Shown here: positions 1 through 10,600 of the stretch, in pieces
Layout: every line of letters starts with the position of its first letter
Numbering within the stretch: the stretch's first letter is position 1
Assembly: GCA_026260175.1 (NCBI GenBank)
Contig: JAKCWW010002373.1
Span: 31,883 to 54,179 of the forward strand
Source: Reticulitermes lucifugus
Taxonomy: Eukaryota > Arthropoda > Insecta > Blattodea > Rhinotermitidae
Length of the DNA: 22,297 nt
Direction of reading: 5' to 3'
Notes under the pieces: generated by a model
The model's input: only the letters and a program-made list of their open reading frames with translations
Told to the model about the DNA's origin: nothing
Database searches by the model: none
Program-made: the position numbers and the translations under genes

Positions 1-469
1 GTAGGGGTGTTTTTATGTTAGTAGCACTGAAGAGTCGTGCCACTATGTCGTCGTTTTGAGATTGCATGCAATGTTGCAGTTTTAGTGTTTAGACCACTTT
101 CAGCAAGAGGAGATGTCTCCCGTATTTGTTCCTGTTTGTCTGTGACGGCCTAATGGAAAAATGCATAAATTGCTGACAAAATGACGTCATGCAGCAGAGT
201 TATTCTTGAAGAGAAGAATGAGGATGATGATGAGAAATCATCATCTACGAGTATTTAGGAAATTCCCCGCCTGTATGGAACCCGAAAGTTCATTACCGTG
301 TTCATAGCACTCCACCACTGTGCCCCAACACGAGCCAGGCGAATCCAGTAATTTCTTTAACTACAGTTGTTCCAACGAAAACTTTGTACGCATCTAATCT
401 CTCCCATGCGTACAATATGCTTTGCGCATCTCCAGTTCTTTCATTTAGTCACTCAGAAACGTCCAGACC

Positions 470-640
470 GGTTATGGGGCCCACCAAAGCCTCCTATTCA
501 GTGCGTTCCGAGGTTCCTTCCCGGGAGTGAAGCGGCCGGGGCGTGAAGTTCACCACTCATCTCCATCTAGTGCCCCCACCCCCAATATGCCTTCATGGCG
601 TGGACATGGCAAACTTTACCTTTTACTTTCATCCTAATAA
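470..640 (+). mobile_element. tRNA-derived SINE copy, 5'-truncated
   Basis: The shared family core is visible: 'gggcccacc', then 'ggggcgtgaagttcaccactc', then 'atatgccttcatggcgtgga'. A block of the family core is missing between 'ccatctagtgc' and 'cccccaatatgcc'. It matches the copies at 1648-1885 (plus) and 12085-12345 (minus). Confidence 0.7.
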
Positions 641-739
641 AGCTTGGTTAACAAAATTCCACAGGATGCATGCATTGGGTATCTTGGTGGTATAATTTTA
701 CTTGACATAATACGAGTGAAGTTGCACCTACGCCTGAGT

Positions 740-900
740 GCCACAGCATGAGTGCGTGAAGGGGGGGGGTGTAGGTAAAGCTCCATGCAATCTGAGCCTC
801 AACGTCACGCCCCGGCTGCACCCGCCTAAGATGGACCCTTGAGCCGGTCTGGAGTGGCTGCAAAAAACACGAATCCGTGTCCTGTGGAGACTTCAATCCC
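740..900 (-). mobile_element. Degenerate SINE copy, minus strand
   Basis: The reverse complement contains 'cagccggggcgtgacgttgag', a variant of 'tggagct' followed by 'ttacct', and a C-rich run followed by 'actcatg'. These follow the order of the family core but with deletions. The upstream limit is unclear. Confidence 0.45.
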
Positions 901-1378
901 GATATGCCAACGTCAGGGCAGCTTAGTGACGTATCTCGGCTTACGGTATTACGTCATCGTTGTTGGTTGGGTGACTGGCTGCAAATGGACGGTCCAAATT
1001 GCCGGCAGCAATTTGCAGAATGTTTCTCTCTAGTGATGACACCCGTGGGCTCACCGAACCCATGAAATTGGCGTAGAAGGCCTTCTCTTGTATGGGCTTT
1101 GGTGTGAATGGAATCATTCACCTTCGTGAGTATTCCAGTCAAGAATGAGTGGAGATTTACCTTCACGTTTCCTGTAATTTATTCATGGCATGATACATGG
1201 ATAACTGTCAGGGATGGAAAAAAAATGCCTACTTCGTTTGCAGGGCTTATTAATGTTCGTGTGTTATTTTTAATTGTATATATTTGTGGTTCAGAAAATG
1301 TTGCTGTGTATTATTGGATGTCTTTTCATAAATTCGGCTGTGTCTATTAAAAGTTTTCGAATTTACGTCTGTTTACAG

Positions 1379-1612
1379 AATCCTGCCCATCTTATGACTC
1401 ACGGTGCCAACTACTGCCCTCGATTCCGTCGTCCTGCACACGATATATTATTGCCAAACAATGTGCCAAAGGAAATAGTTCTGGAAGTTGAAAATTTGCC
1501 TCATCCACAAGTGGGACACACAGGCTTCCAGTGTATTGTTAATATTGAAGGAGCTAAAATGATGGTTCCAGCACGAGTGGATAATCCATTCATTGTCTGT
1601 GACAAGACAACA
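1379..1612 (+). CDS. PlexA: Plexin A exon: end of PSI2 and IPT2
   Basis: This exon has 78 codons, phase 0 at both ends. The acceptor is 'gtttacag' and the donor is 'gtaagtat', an excellent consensus. It begins N-P-A-H and contains 'YCPRF', then an IPT-like stretch with '[13 protein letters not shown]'. That stretch matches the vertebrate plexin-A pattern of NLPQPQSG followed by a Gly-aromatic-x-C. The exon ends at 'CDKTT', directly before the YSYE of the next exon. The open frame continues on both sides only by chance, since the downstream part is SINE-derived intron. The preceding exon, with the PSI2 cysteine cluster, is not visible in the 1378 bases upstream. Confidence 0.9.
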
Positions 1613-4600
1613 GTAAGTATTGCTTCCAGCTTAGCATCTATTGTTTCATCCGGACCAGTTCTGAGGTCCACCCTGCCCCCTGTGCAGTTGGTACAAGGGT
1701 TATTTCCCGGTGAAGGGGAGGAGGGGGACGGTAAACGGTCAGTATGTGAAGTTGCTTCTCCAGCTCCATTTAGTGCTGAGGTTAAGAATGAGTGGAGCTA
1801 TACCTCTGTTGCCACATATGCCTTCATAATAGGGACAACTCTACATTTACCATTACCCTCTACCATTTCTGTTCACTTCACATAATTCTTGTGTATTTCT
1901 AACAGTATAAATGTAAGTAAATGGTTTTGTATTGTAGTAAACAATTAAATGTTATCCTGGAGCGTAGCTTGGTGGGGGTGGGGAAATAGTGATGCGGTCG
2001 CCCTGAGCAGCAGAGTCGAAGGGGCGGCAAAAGTGAATATTTTAAATGAAAAAAAAAAAGATTTTCATCACTGCAAATTTTAAATTATTGAGCCGAATAT
2101 AAGGAAATTCAATAAAAGAGTGTCGTTCATTTAAAGTTCATAATTTCTGTTAGAGACGGCCCCGGGCGCCAAAAAACCTAGCTACACCACTGATGTTATC
2201 ACCATACTTTCATTTACTGTAATAAGAGTCGCATTAAGCAATTTGTAGAAGATACTATGGTGTCTAAATTACAACAGAACACACTCTTAAAACATGGTCT
2301 GTAAATAAGATACCTCACTTTATGAAATAAAGTTTTCAGTAACAGCATAATTTGCTACATTTACAGGCAACATGAAACATGTTTTTTTTTTCATAACTTT
2401 TTAACTTCTCTGTGTTATGTTTTTTCAACTTGGAGGGTATGTAATTCTGAGATGCCAGTAATAATTGTCCAGTGTAGCTGTGACTCATATATTGTTGGTA
2501 TGTACATAGTTTTCATTTTGGATCTTCCATGTAAAATTCCTACATCTGTGAAAGGGTAAGGAACTGAATCATGCATATATGATAGCTACAGAACTGGAAT
2601 ATTTGCCTCTTAATTTGATGGCAGTAACTTGTGAATCCATGTCATTGTGTATGTTAAGTGCCGAATGTTTGTACCCAGAATTGCACGAGGGGATTACACC
2701 TTGTCATATAATATTCTTTCTATTTATGACTTTGCTTCTGTTTATACAAACATCCCTGTGGGTGCTGCTGTTGCCAGTTTCAGTGCTGTGGAAGGACAAA
2801 GAATAAGGCAGAACTAAAGAGACCCGAAAAACATTCGGCAATCTAAACAAAAATCATGGCACACAGAAAACAAAAGGAATTAGTGATTGTGTTTAGACTG
2901 CATTAAAAAGCATCATGAATAATGGAGAAAATATGCCTGAATTGTTACTCCAGGCAGACATTTCATAACCTGTTTATTTTAACTTTTGTATTGCTTCATT
3001 TTGTCTTGCGTTGTGTTGCTCTCTGATTTTTCTTTGTTTGATCAATTGTATGTATGTGAGCTATTTTTGTGTATTTGTACTCATTCGGTAATAGACTATT
3101 TGCCTGTTGAGGGGTAAGCATATAAATAAGGAAATTATATGAATAGTTACCATTATTGTCATCATCATGGTCATTGTCATTGTGATCATGGTTGTAGCAG
3201 TCATAGCAGCAGCAGCACCTGTGGTGGTGGTGGTGACAACAACAGTAGTTGTCATAATAGTAAGGACAGTGTTTGTTGTTGTTGTTGTTATGAAAATTCT
3301 TCATAGGAAATGTAACTGAGTTATTGTCTTTCACAGTACTCATATGAAGCCAATACTGGTGAATATAAAGCCAGTGTGACGATTGTTTGGAATCGAAATC
3401 ACCATGTTGACACAATTGATGTTGTGCTATACAAATGTGATATCCTGGGATCTCATCGGGAACATCCAGACTGTTCTTTGTGTGTAACTCGTAATGTGAA
3501 GTATCAGTGTACTTGGTGTGCCAATACATGCAGCTTCAGTGAAAGTTGTCTTCATACACCAGTGAGTGAATGCCCTAAACCACGCATTGACATGGTAAGC
3601 TAAACATCTCTCACTGACCATCTTTCAAGTCTTTTCAAGAAGTGTAACTGCATATTTAAAGAAATAATTATTTTGCTTCAAAAACATGTATATTGAAACA
3701 TTGATTGAAAGGAAAATCAGTGTTCTTGAATTTATCTTATTGCAAGGGGAGGAGAAAGGGGCAAGATATCATTCTGTTTAGTATAAAACAAGCCTCTTGA
3801 CATCATCATAGCAAGTGTATGTTTTAGTATAAAAAGGTCACTTGATATCATTATACCAAATGTATGTTGTGGCATAGAACAGGTCACTAGATATGCACAT
3901 ATCCAGTGCATTTTGCGGTATAGAACAGGCCATTTAATATTTGTATGTCGTGTATGTTGTGGTATAAACAGGCCAATCAATATCCATATATATCAAGTGC
4001 ATGTTGTCGTATAAAGCAGGTCCTTCAGAATCTACATATCACCTGTGTATTGCAGTATAAAACAGGCCACTTGATATTCATATGCCAAGTTTATATTGTC
4101 ATATAAAACAGACCACTTGATACCACATGTCAAGCATGTGTTGTGGTACTAAACAAGCCACTCAATATCCATGTAGCTGGTGTGATATAAAATCGAACTA
4201 CATTTTAAACTTTGAAGTTAGAAAATTTGTGCCTTGACAAATTATAAATCATAGAACAAAATAATTAGAGATTTAAGAATTCATTTTTTTTCTTGAGCCA
4301 CATAAGTACTAATTATTATAATGGCACCTGCTTCCAGATCAAACCACTTAGTGGGCCTGTTGAAGGCGGTACGCTTGTCACTATTGAAGGAAGTAATTTG
4401 GGCTTGAAGGAGGAAGATGTCAAAGGGAAAATCAGCATAGGGGACACACCGTGTGAACTAATACATTATGAAGTGTCGGTCAGGATTGTGTGTCGTACTG
4501 GGAGATCAGATGGAGAGACTGTTGCTCCTGTATTTGTTGGTAATGAAGCTGGTACCACCGAGTCTGCCGTGCACTTTACTTACAAGGTAAGATGTGAGAT

Positions 4601-7600
4601 GGTTTTTCAGTAAGTTGTATTGCACAGAGTATTGCTGTGGGCTGATCTGTGGCATATGGCACAGGCAGAATGTGTTAGAAGAGCGATTATAATTTCCCTT
4701 TACACGTTCCGTACAAGTGAAAAGTCTTCTCATGTGTTCCAGTTCAGTCATTGCAGACTGACAGCAAATACACTTATTTTCTGCAGACGACTTTGTAGAA
4801 TGTAATATATTTGTTGGTGAAGTTCCAATGGAATATGTGACTGCCAATGGGAACAAAGTGTGAGTAAGACATGATTGTATGGGAAAATGTCTGGAATGAA
4901 TATTTTTAAGTTGCTTCTCTTTGTTTTAATGTACTAAGTTCCTTTCAAGAAAGGTACTGTCTTCTGGGTTGTAGGAGCACGTAGTTCAGGTAGAAATTTA
5001 GTAACATTTCAGAGCAACCTGCTGCCTCCATCTTGTACCTTGAACGTGGAGGCAGCTGGTTGCTCCAACATGTTGCTAAATTTTTTCCACCCAAAATGAG
5101 AGCACATCTCACAAGAAATGTTATTCCTAGTCACTGCCCTGAGAACCTCAAGTGTCACAAGTTCCATCCAGTTCAGTAGTATACATAGATTGAAGTGATA
5201 GGTGTGAAATTTTAGGTTCTCACAGGGGTGTTTACAAAGTTATAAGTCTTCTGGGGTGTTATGCTGTGTTGACTCAAGAATAGTTACTGGCTTGTTGGAG
5301 GAAGCAGTGGCCCCATCTTCAGAGTCAGCTAGTCCAAAGCACTAGGTACTTGAAAGGGTGTAAGAGAGTCACTTGCATTGCAGAGGTCTTCTGCAGAGAC
5401 ATTGTTTTATATTGTGTTGTGTTTGTTTCTTTTGTGTATGTGCACTTGCACATATGTGTAAAAGAGAGAGAATGTGTGGGAGGGAGAGAGAAAATAGTTC
5501 ATAGACTCTTATGTGTACATCATTGTTTCTGCTTGAAGATCTCTAGGAATTTATCACAGTTATACTTCTAGCCTCTTAGATTGTGTGTAGGATGTAAATA
5601 GTAAAATGTATAATTAGTATTCCTTTATATATATTTCTTCTTAGAAAACTTGTGTATAGTTTATAGCAGTTAATTTAAAACATTAGTTATCCATCAGTTG
5701 TGTCTTTTCTTGATGTAAGTTTAAAGGAATAACCAATGCAGTTAAGTTCTCAGTATCCACCTGCCCCTCCCCCTCCACTTGTTGATAAAGACAAAATTAA
5801 TATGTAAACTAATATTGTGACTCATAATTAAAAACAAGAATGAACCTGATTACAATTTCTGCTCCTAGGTTTATTTCCACAAAGTGCTTTTCTGCTTTGA
5901 AAATTTTTGGATGTAATCCACAACCTCTTTGCACACTAAGTTCCCTATAATGCTGCAGTAGACAGGAATTTAAGAAATATATCTCAGATTTGGCCATTAG
6001 TTTGGTTGCTTTGAAAGAACTGGCAGAGTTACCAACAAAAAATCATCTTCAGTATGGACCTTGGAATCCAGTGGACTGGGGAACCACAAGGTATATCTGT
6101 TCTAAAACAGTTCATTCCACAGAATATGCAGTCCCAAATTTAATCTACTGACCACACCAGACCTGCCATAGCTTAATGGAATTGCATACTGTCTTTGAAA
6201 CCAGTGATGCTTTAAACATAATGTACACTATAACCTCCATTTATAATTCATAAGGTATAGAAATGGTTTTATGTTGCTACTTCCAAATCTCTCATTGCCT
6301 CTTGCCCAGTATACATGCATGTGTACATGCATATGACGATGGGTAAGAGTGGAGGCTATGGGCTTGATGACAAAGGAATGTGGGTTTGATTCCTGGCAGG
6401 AGGAAGAGCTTATGATCTTCTCTGCAGTATCAGGGGATACAGTAGGTGGTGGTGAAGCTGATCACTTACCTGGATCCAGAGCTTGAAGTTAAGAATGCCT
6501 AGCAGTGTACCTCCATTTATCCAGATATGTTCATTGTGTTGTGGTTGATTAAGCACAGAGACAGCTTTACCTTTTTACCATTCTGATTTATTGGCATGCT
6601 ACATTTTGGGTGCTGCCAGTTTTTGCAATTATAGACTTAACTTGATGCACTACTATATTTTAGATGTTGTGCGAATATTTCTAATGCATCATTTCTCACA
6701 TATTAAACCGGGGTCTCCACTCTCTACAGTATGAATTGCGCATTTGAAGTTTCAGAACTTCTTCACGGGTGCTGGTAGGTGTGTAATAATTTGTATTGCC
6801 TGAAAAATGAATAGTAAAATCCCAGCATACAATAAACTTTTTTATTTATTGAAACCATGACCTACAAAAAGTAGTTTATACTAAGTAGTGTGTAGTTAAA
6901 AGAGAACTCATAGTGGTGCTGCAAATAAAATATCTTTAATTTTTGATTATATTATTTAGGAAAAGATCTCTTACAGCACAGTTCGTGCATAGCAAAGGAC
7001 ATACGGGCACATGTGTGTCCACTGGCATGGGTTTGGTAACCCCTGTCTTAAAGAATATTATGTAATATATTTAGCAGCATTTTATTTTTTGCCTTTAACT
7101 AAAGTAAAAAAGTTGGTTGATTTAGCAGTAATTCTGTACCCACTTTGAAATTTGGCTGTGCTACTAGCTGTTCTGACACGCTTTCAAGGTTTTCCTTGTT
7201 TGTTTCCAGCAAATGCTAGGATAGTACCATCCAGTAAGTTATAGTTGGAATTGCCCCCTTCCAGTTCTTTATCTGCTCATCATTTGTGACCATCATGTTA
7301 CATCATTTAATGTTATGTAGCCCACAAATTGGAAGAACATCTTCAGGGCTAAGAATCACTCCTTTGTGTACACTTTTATATTACCAGTGTGATGTACCAT
7401 ATCAGTTTTATTGATTGAAAGGTTAAAAAATAAAATTTGTAATATCTGCAACGTAAATGTCATATATTTTGTATTATACACCACCATATGATGTACAGTG
7501 TAATATCCGTCCATGAATTGGTGCACACTGAACTGAAGAATATTTGTCTCTGTAGGACATCTTACTAGAGGGTGTGTTCCCTTCCATGGGACCCCAGAGT

Positions 7601-10600
7601 GGGGGCACTCAGCTGGCGATTACAGGACAGTACCTGAACATTGGCAGCACAATTTCTGCCTTCCTAGATGACTTACCATGCCAAGTGAACTCAACGCAAG
7701 CTTCCAGCAGTCGCATCACTTGCATCACGTCACGATCTAACGGTCCTCACCAAATCAGCCGCCTTACTCTCAGCATTGATGGTGCCAACAGGACACTAGA
7801 AGGCAACCCTTTCAACTACACCAGTGATCCTACAATCAGGGAGATTAAGCCTTTAATAAGTTTTGCTTCAGGGGGCCGAATGATTACTGTCCATGGCACT
7901 AACTTGGACACCATTCTAAAACCAGAAATGGTGGTTTATATTGATGAAGAGCCTAATCCAATAAACAAAACAGTAAGCACATATATTTACAACTTAAAAG
8001 TAGCTTGCGCTGCAAATTTTTGGTTGATTAACATTTTTGTGCTCAATAGAACAGTATTAATTTTGTACTTCATGAGTGAGTCAATTTCTGCATCTTTATA
8101 CATTTCTGTCAAGTCTTAGAAATTTTAGAGATTCACTGCCAAAGCACAGATAAAGCACAGCTTTCAGAATCAGTATGCATAATGATTTATTTTAGAGTAT
8201 CAGCTACTTAGCTCTTAACAGAAAGTAATGACCTGTGATTTTGTTGCTGATTTTTCTGTTGTTTATCCATGTGAGTTTTGGGAAGGGGGGGGAGGGGGGA
8301 CAGTGTAGTTTTAACCCTCAAATCAGGAATGCTGCTGAGAGTCTTCAAGTTTTCTTTGTCACCCCTTGATCTACTGTTCTGTCACTTTTACTTCGTATCC
8401 CTTTTTATTTGCAACATAACCTAACTTCTGTCTTAACATTACCACTTTGCTGAACATGTGTTGCTTTCTCTTCTAGAATTATTGGTTTTTAATACCATCA
8501 TCATTCATCATCATTGGTTTATAACTGTCAAGAAAAGAGTAAATTGTTACCTTAAAGCTTGTTTTTTAATACAGTTAATTTATATGTCAGAGAAAATTAT
8601 CTTGTAGGAGTGTAGTACAGACTTCTGTATGACAGGTATCATGTTCTCCTGTTCAGTGCTTAAAGCTGTGCCAAGATGTGTGAGATTATTGCTGTTGGCT
8701 AAATTACTGATGTAATCTCTTCAACTCTCCATACTTTTTTCTTATTGTGTCAGATTCACATACAGATGCGTACTGTTTGTGCTTTTACTAACTCTGCTTC
8801 ATATTCATCACACAAACACTTTGCTATAGACTGTATATGATCTGTTCTTAGCCACGACCTATTGTACATATTTAAGCCTTAAAACAGTGATCAAGTGCAT
8901 TTCATATCTATAATACCCACTAATTAAATTTCCTTCATGTAAAATTTAAGTTAGATTCACTTCACAGAGTATGTGGTTTGATTATTTTCTACAAATAAAA
9001 ATCAAATTACCGTATATAAGAGTTAGAATAAAACGTACATAAAATTAGTAAATTTAATATGAAAGTAAGTGTGATGTATTTTACATCACAGGTATGCACA
9101 GTCCTGAATAGTAATCAGATGGAATGCCCATCACCACCAGTTAACAGCAAGTTCAGTGCAATGCGCCGACGAAAACGGCATTCATCACAGAAATACAAAG
9201 ATACGCAGCTGCGACTTCGTATTGGTTTTATTATGGACAATGTAGAAGCTGTGAAAGATCTTGAGAAACACTTCCATACCATGAGATCAGAGCTGGTGTA
9301 CGTGGATGATCCGAAGTTCTTCCAGTTCCCCGACCAGATCAAACTGTACAAGGGAGACACATTGGTAATTGAGGTATGTAATAAAATTTGTTATGTTACC
9401 GAGATATCTGGAATTGTAAATATACATAATCTGGATAACTGACTTTCCTGTAAAATTATGTAGGCTGTCATTTGCAGTCAGATTGTTGTCTGATTGTAAA
9501 GGAGTAGGCCTGTGTTGGTTCTTGCTCTACGCCCCTGAAATTAAGGAGATCCTAGCTCTCTTCATCCATAAATTTAAAATATCTCCTCGACCTCCTTTCC
9601 TCTTCTTCCTCTTCCTCCTCCCATACCTCTTCTTCACTTTTTTGGAGAATAGCATTCTTACATAATGTTGCACCTGGTTTGTACAATACACAGAACTGAC
9701 CATGCAGACAGATTTGGACATGTTACTATATGCCTTGAAGCTTCAGTGGCAACAAAATTCAACAAAATCTTCTCAGGCCAACAATTATGTCAGGTGGTTT
9801 AAATACACCAACTTTTCGGAGAGTGACCCATCTCCATCTGTTGCAACATAAACTAGTACAATCTCCAGTCTGATGCAGTCCATTCTGCTACCATTCCATG
9901 ACCTTGTCTTATAAAGCATTTTCTGTGTGCCCTCCTTTGACATGTGAAATTTATAATATGTGTCTCTTCATGTTAAAACATGCCGTACAGCATTTTGGCA
10001 TGAGCAACTGTAATAGCAGGAAATGTGGTGGAATATTATTCTTCAGTACTGAAATGCAACACTTGTTCACGTAAAATCTTCATCAAGAACACAATTGTAG
10101 TGTTGCATTCTTGTAGACATTCTACAGTGGGCATATTCATAACAGATAACTCAATTTTATTTTCCAGGGTGAGAACTTAAATCTTGCAAGTGATGAGTCT
10201 GATGTAAATGTGACAATTGCAACTCGTCCTTGCAACGTGACGTCTCTGGCAATGACCCAGTTGGTGTGCACCCCACCTGAGGTCCAGCCCTCTGGCACAG
10301 ATGAAATCGGAATAAAAACGGACACTGGTTTGCCCTTGGTTGTAGTCCGCGTAGGCCGAAGTCTACGCTTTCCAATTGGATACTTGCGTTACGAAGTCAT
10401 CAAATCTTATACGTTCCCTCCAGAAGCAATAGCTGGAATTGCTGTTGGGACTTTTTTACTTGTCTCCCTGTTTGGCATTGTGCTGGTGGTGTACCGACGC
10501 AAGTCTACCCAGGCGGAGCGTGAATACAAGCGCATCCAGATCCAGATGGACACGTTAGAAAGCAATGTTAGATCAGAATGCAAGCAAGGTAAGTCTTTGC

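Larger units (their letters stand above)
1..1378. other. Upstream intron sequence with SINE fragments, no exon seen
   Basis: No plexin exon was recognised here; in particular there is no PSI-type cysteine/tryptophan cluster ahead of the exon at 1379. The stretch holds at least two degraded SINE copies (about 470-640 and 740-900) and a possible third remnant at about 1100-1190. A perfect 10-bp palindrome ATGACGTCAT lies at 181-190. Short open frames on both strands come from the repeats. Confidence 0.6.
1613..3336 (+). other. Plexin intron with SINE, hAT MITE and trinucleotide-rich tract
   Basis: The intron holds a SINE fragment right behind the donor (1648-1885), a 236-bp hAT-type MITE (1957-2192) and a trinucleotide-rich stretch (about 3150-3295). 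Between 2200 and 3140 the sequence is AT-rich and unremarkable. An open frame at 2579-2806 with a hydrophobic stretch has no recognisable homology or splice context and is not called as a gene. Confidence 0.8.
4587..7555 (+). other. Plexin intron with foldback, SINE and hAT-like element
   Basis: This intron has 2969 bases. It holds a short foldback (4986-5093), a SINE copy (about 6330-6560) and a hAT-like element (6708-7045). The stretches 5100-6320 and 7050-7550 show no gene, only AT-rich sequence with a short GA-rich patch at about 5465-5495 and a C-rich patch at about 5760-5775. Confidence 0.8.

Noticed and set aside
181-190. Perfect CRE-like palindrome ATGACGTCAT as a possible enhancer site
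   Set aside because: A single 10-base match inside intron or repeat-rich DNA is not enough evidence for a regulatory element.
648-896. Minus-strand open frame of 82 codons
   Set aside because: Its translation follows the SINE body pattern (QPGRDVEAQIAWSFTYTPP), so it is a repeat and not a gene.
1613-1885. The open frame of the 1379 exon runs on to 1885
   Set aside because: A consensus donor at 1613 and the perfect fit of the next exon (YSYEA) show that the exon ends at 1612. The continuation is SINE sequence.
2579-2806. 75-codon plus-strand open frame with a hydrophobic stretch
   Set aside because: It lies in a plexin intron, has no recognisable family and no splice or promoter context; its length is expected by chance in this much sequence.
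2996-3529. 177-codon minus-strand open frame rich in His, Asn, Asp and Cys
   Set aside because: It is produced by the trinucleotide-rich tract and the antisense of a plexin exon.
9115-9360. Minus-strand open frame of 81 codons
   Set aside because: It is the antisense shadow of a plexin exon that has a clear family match on the plus strand.
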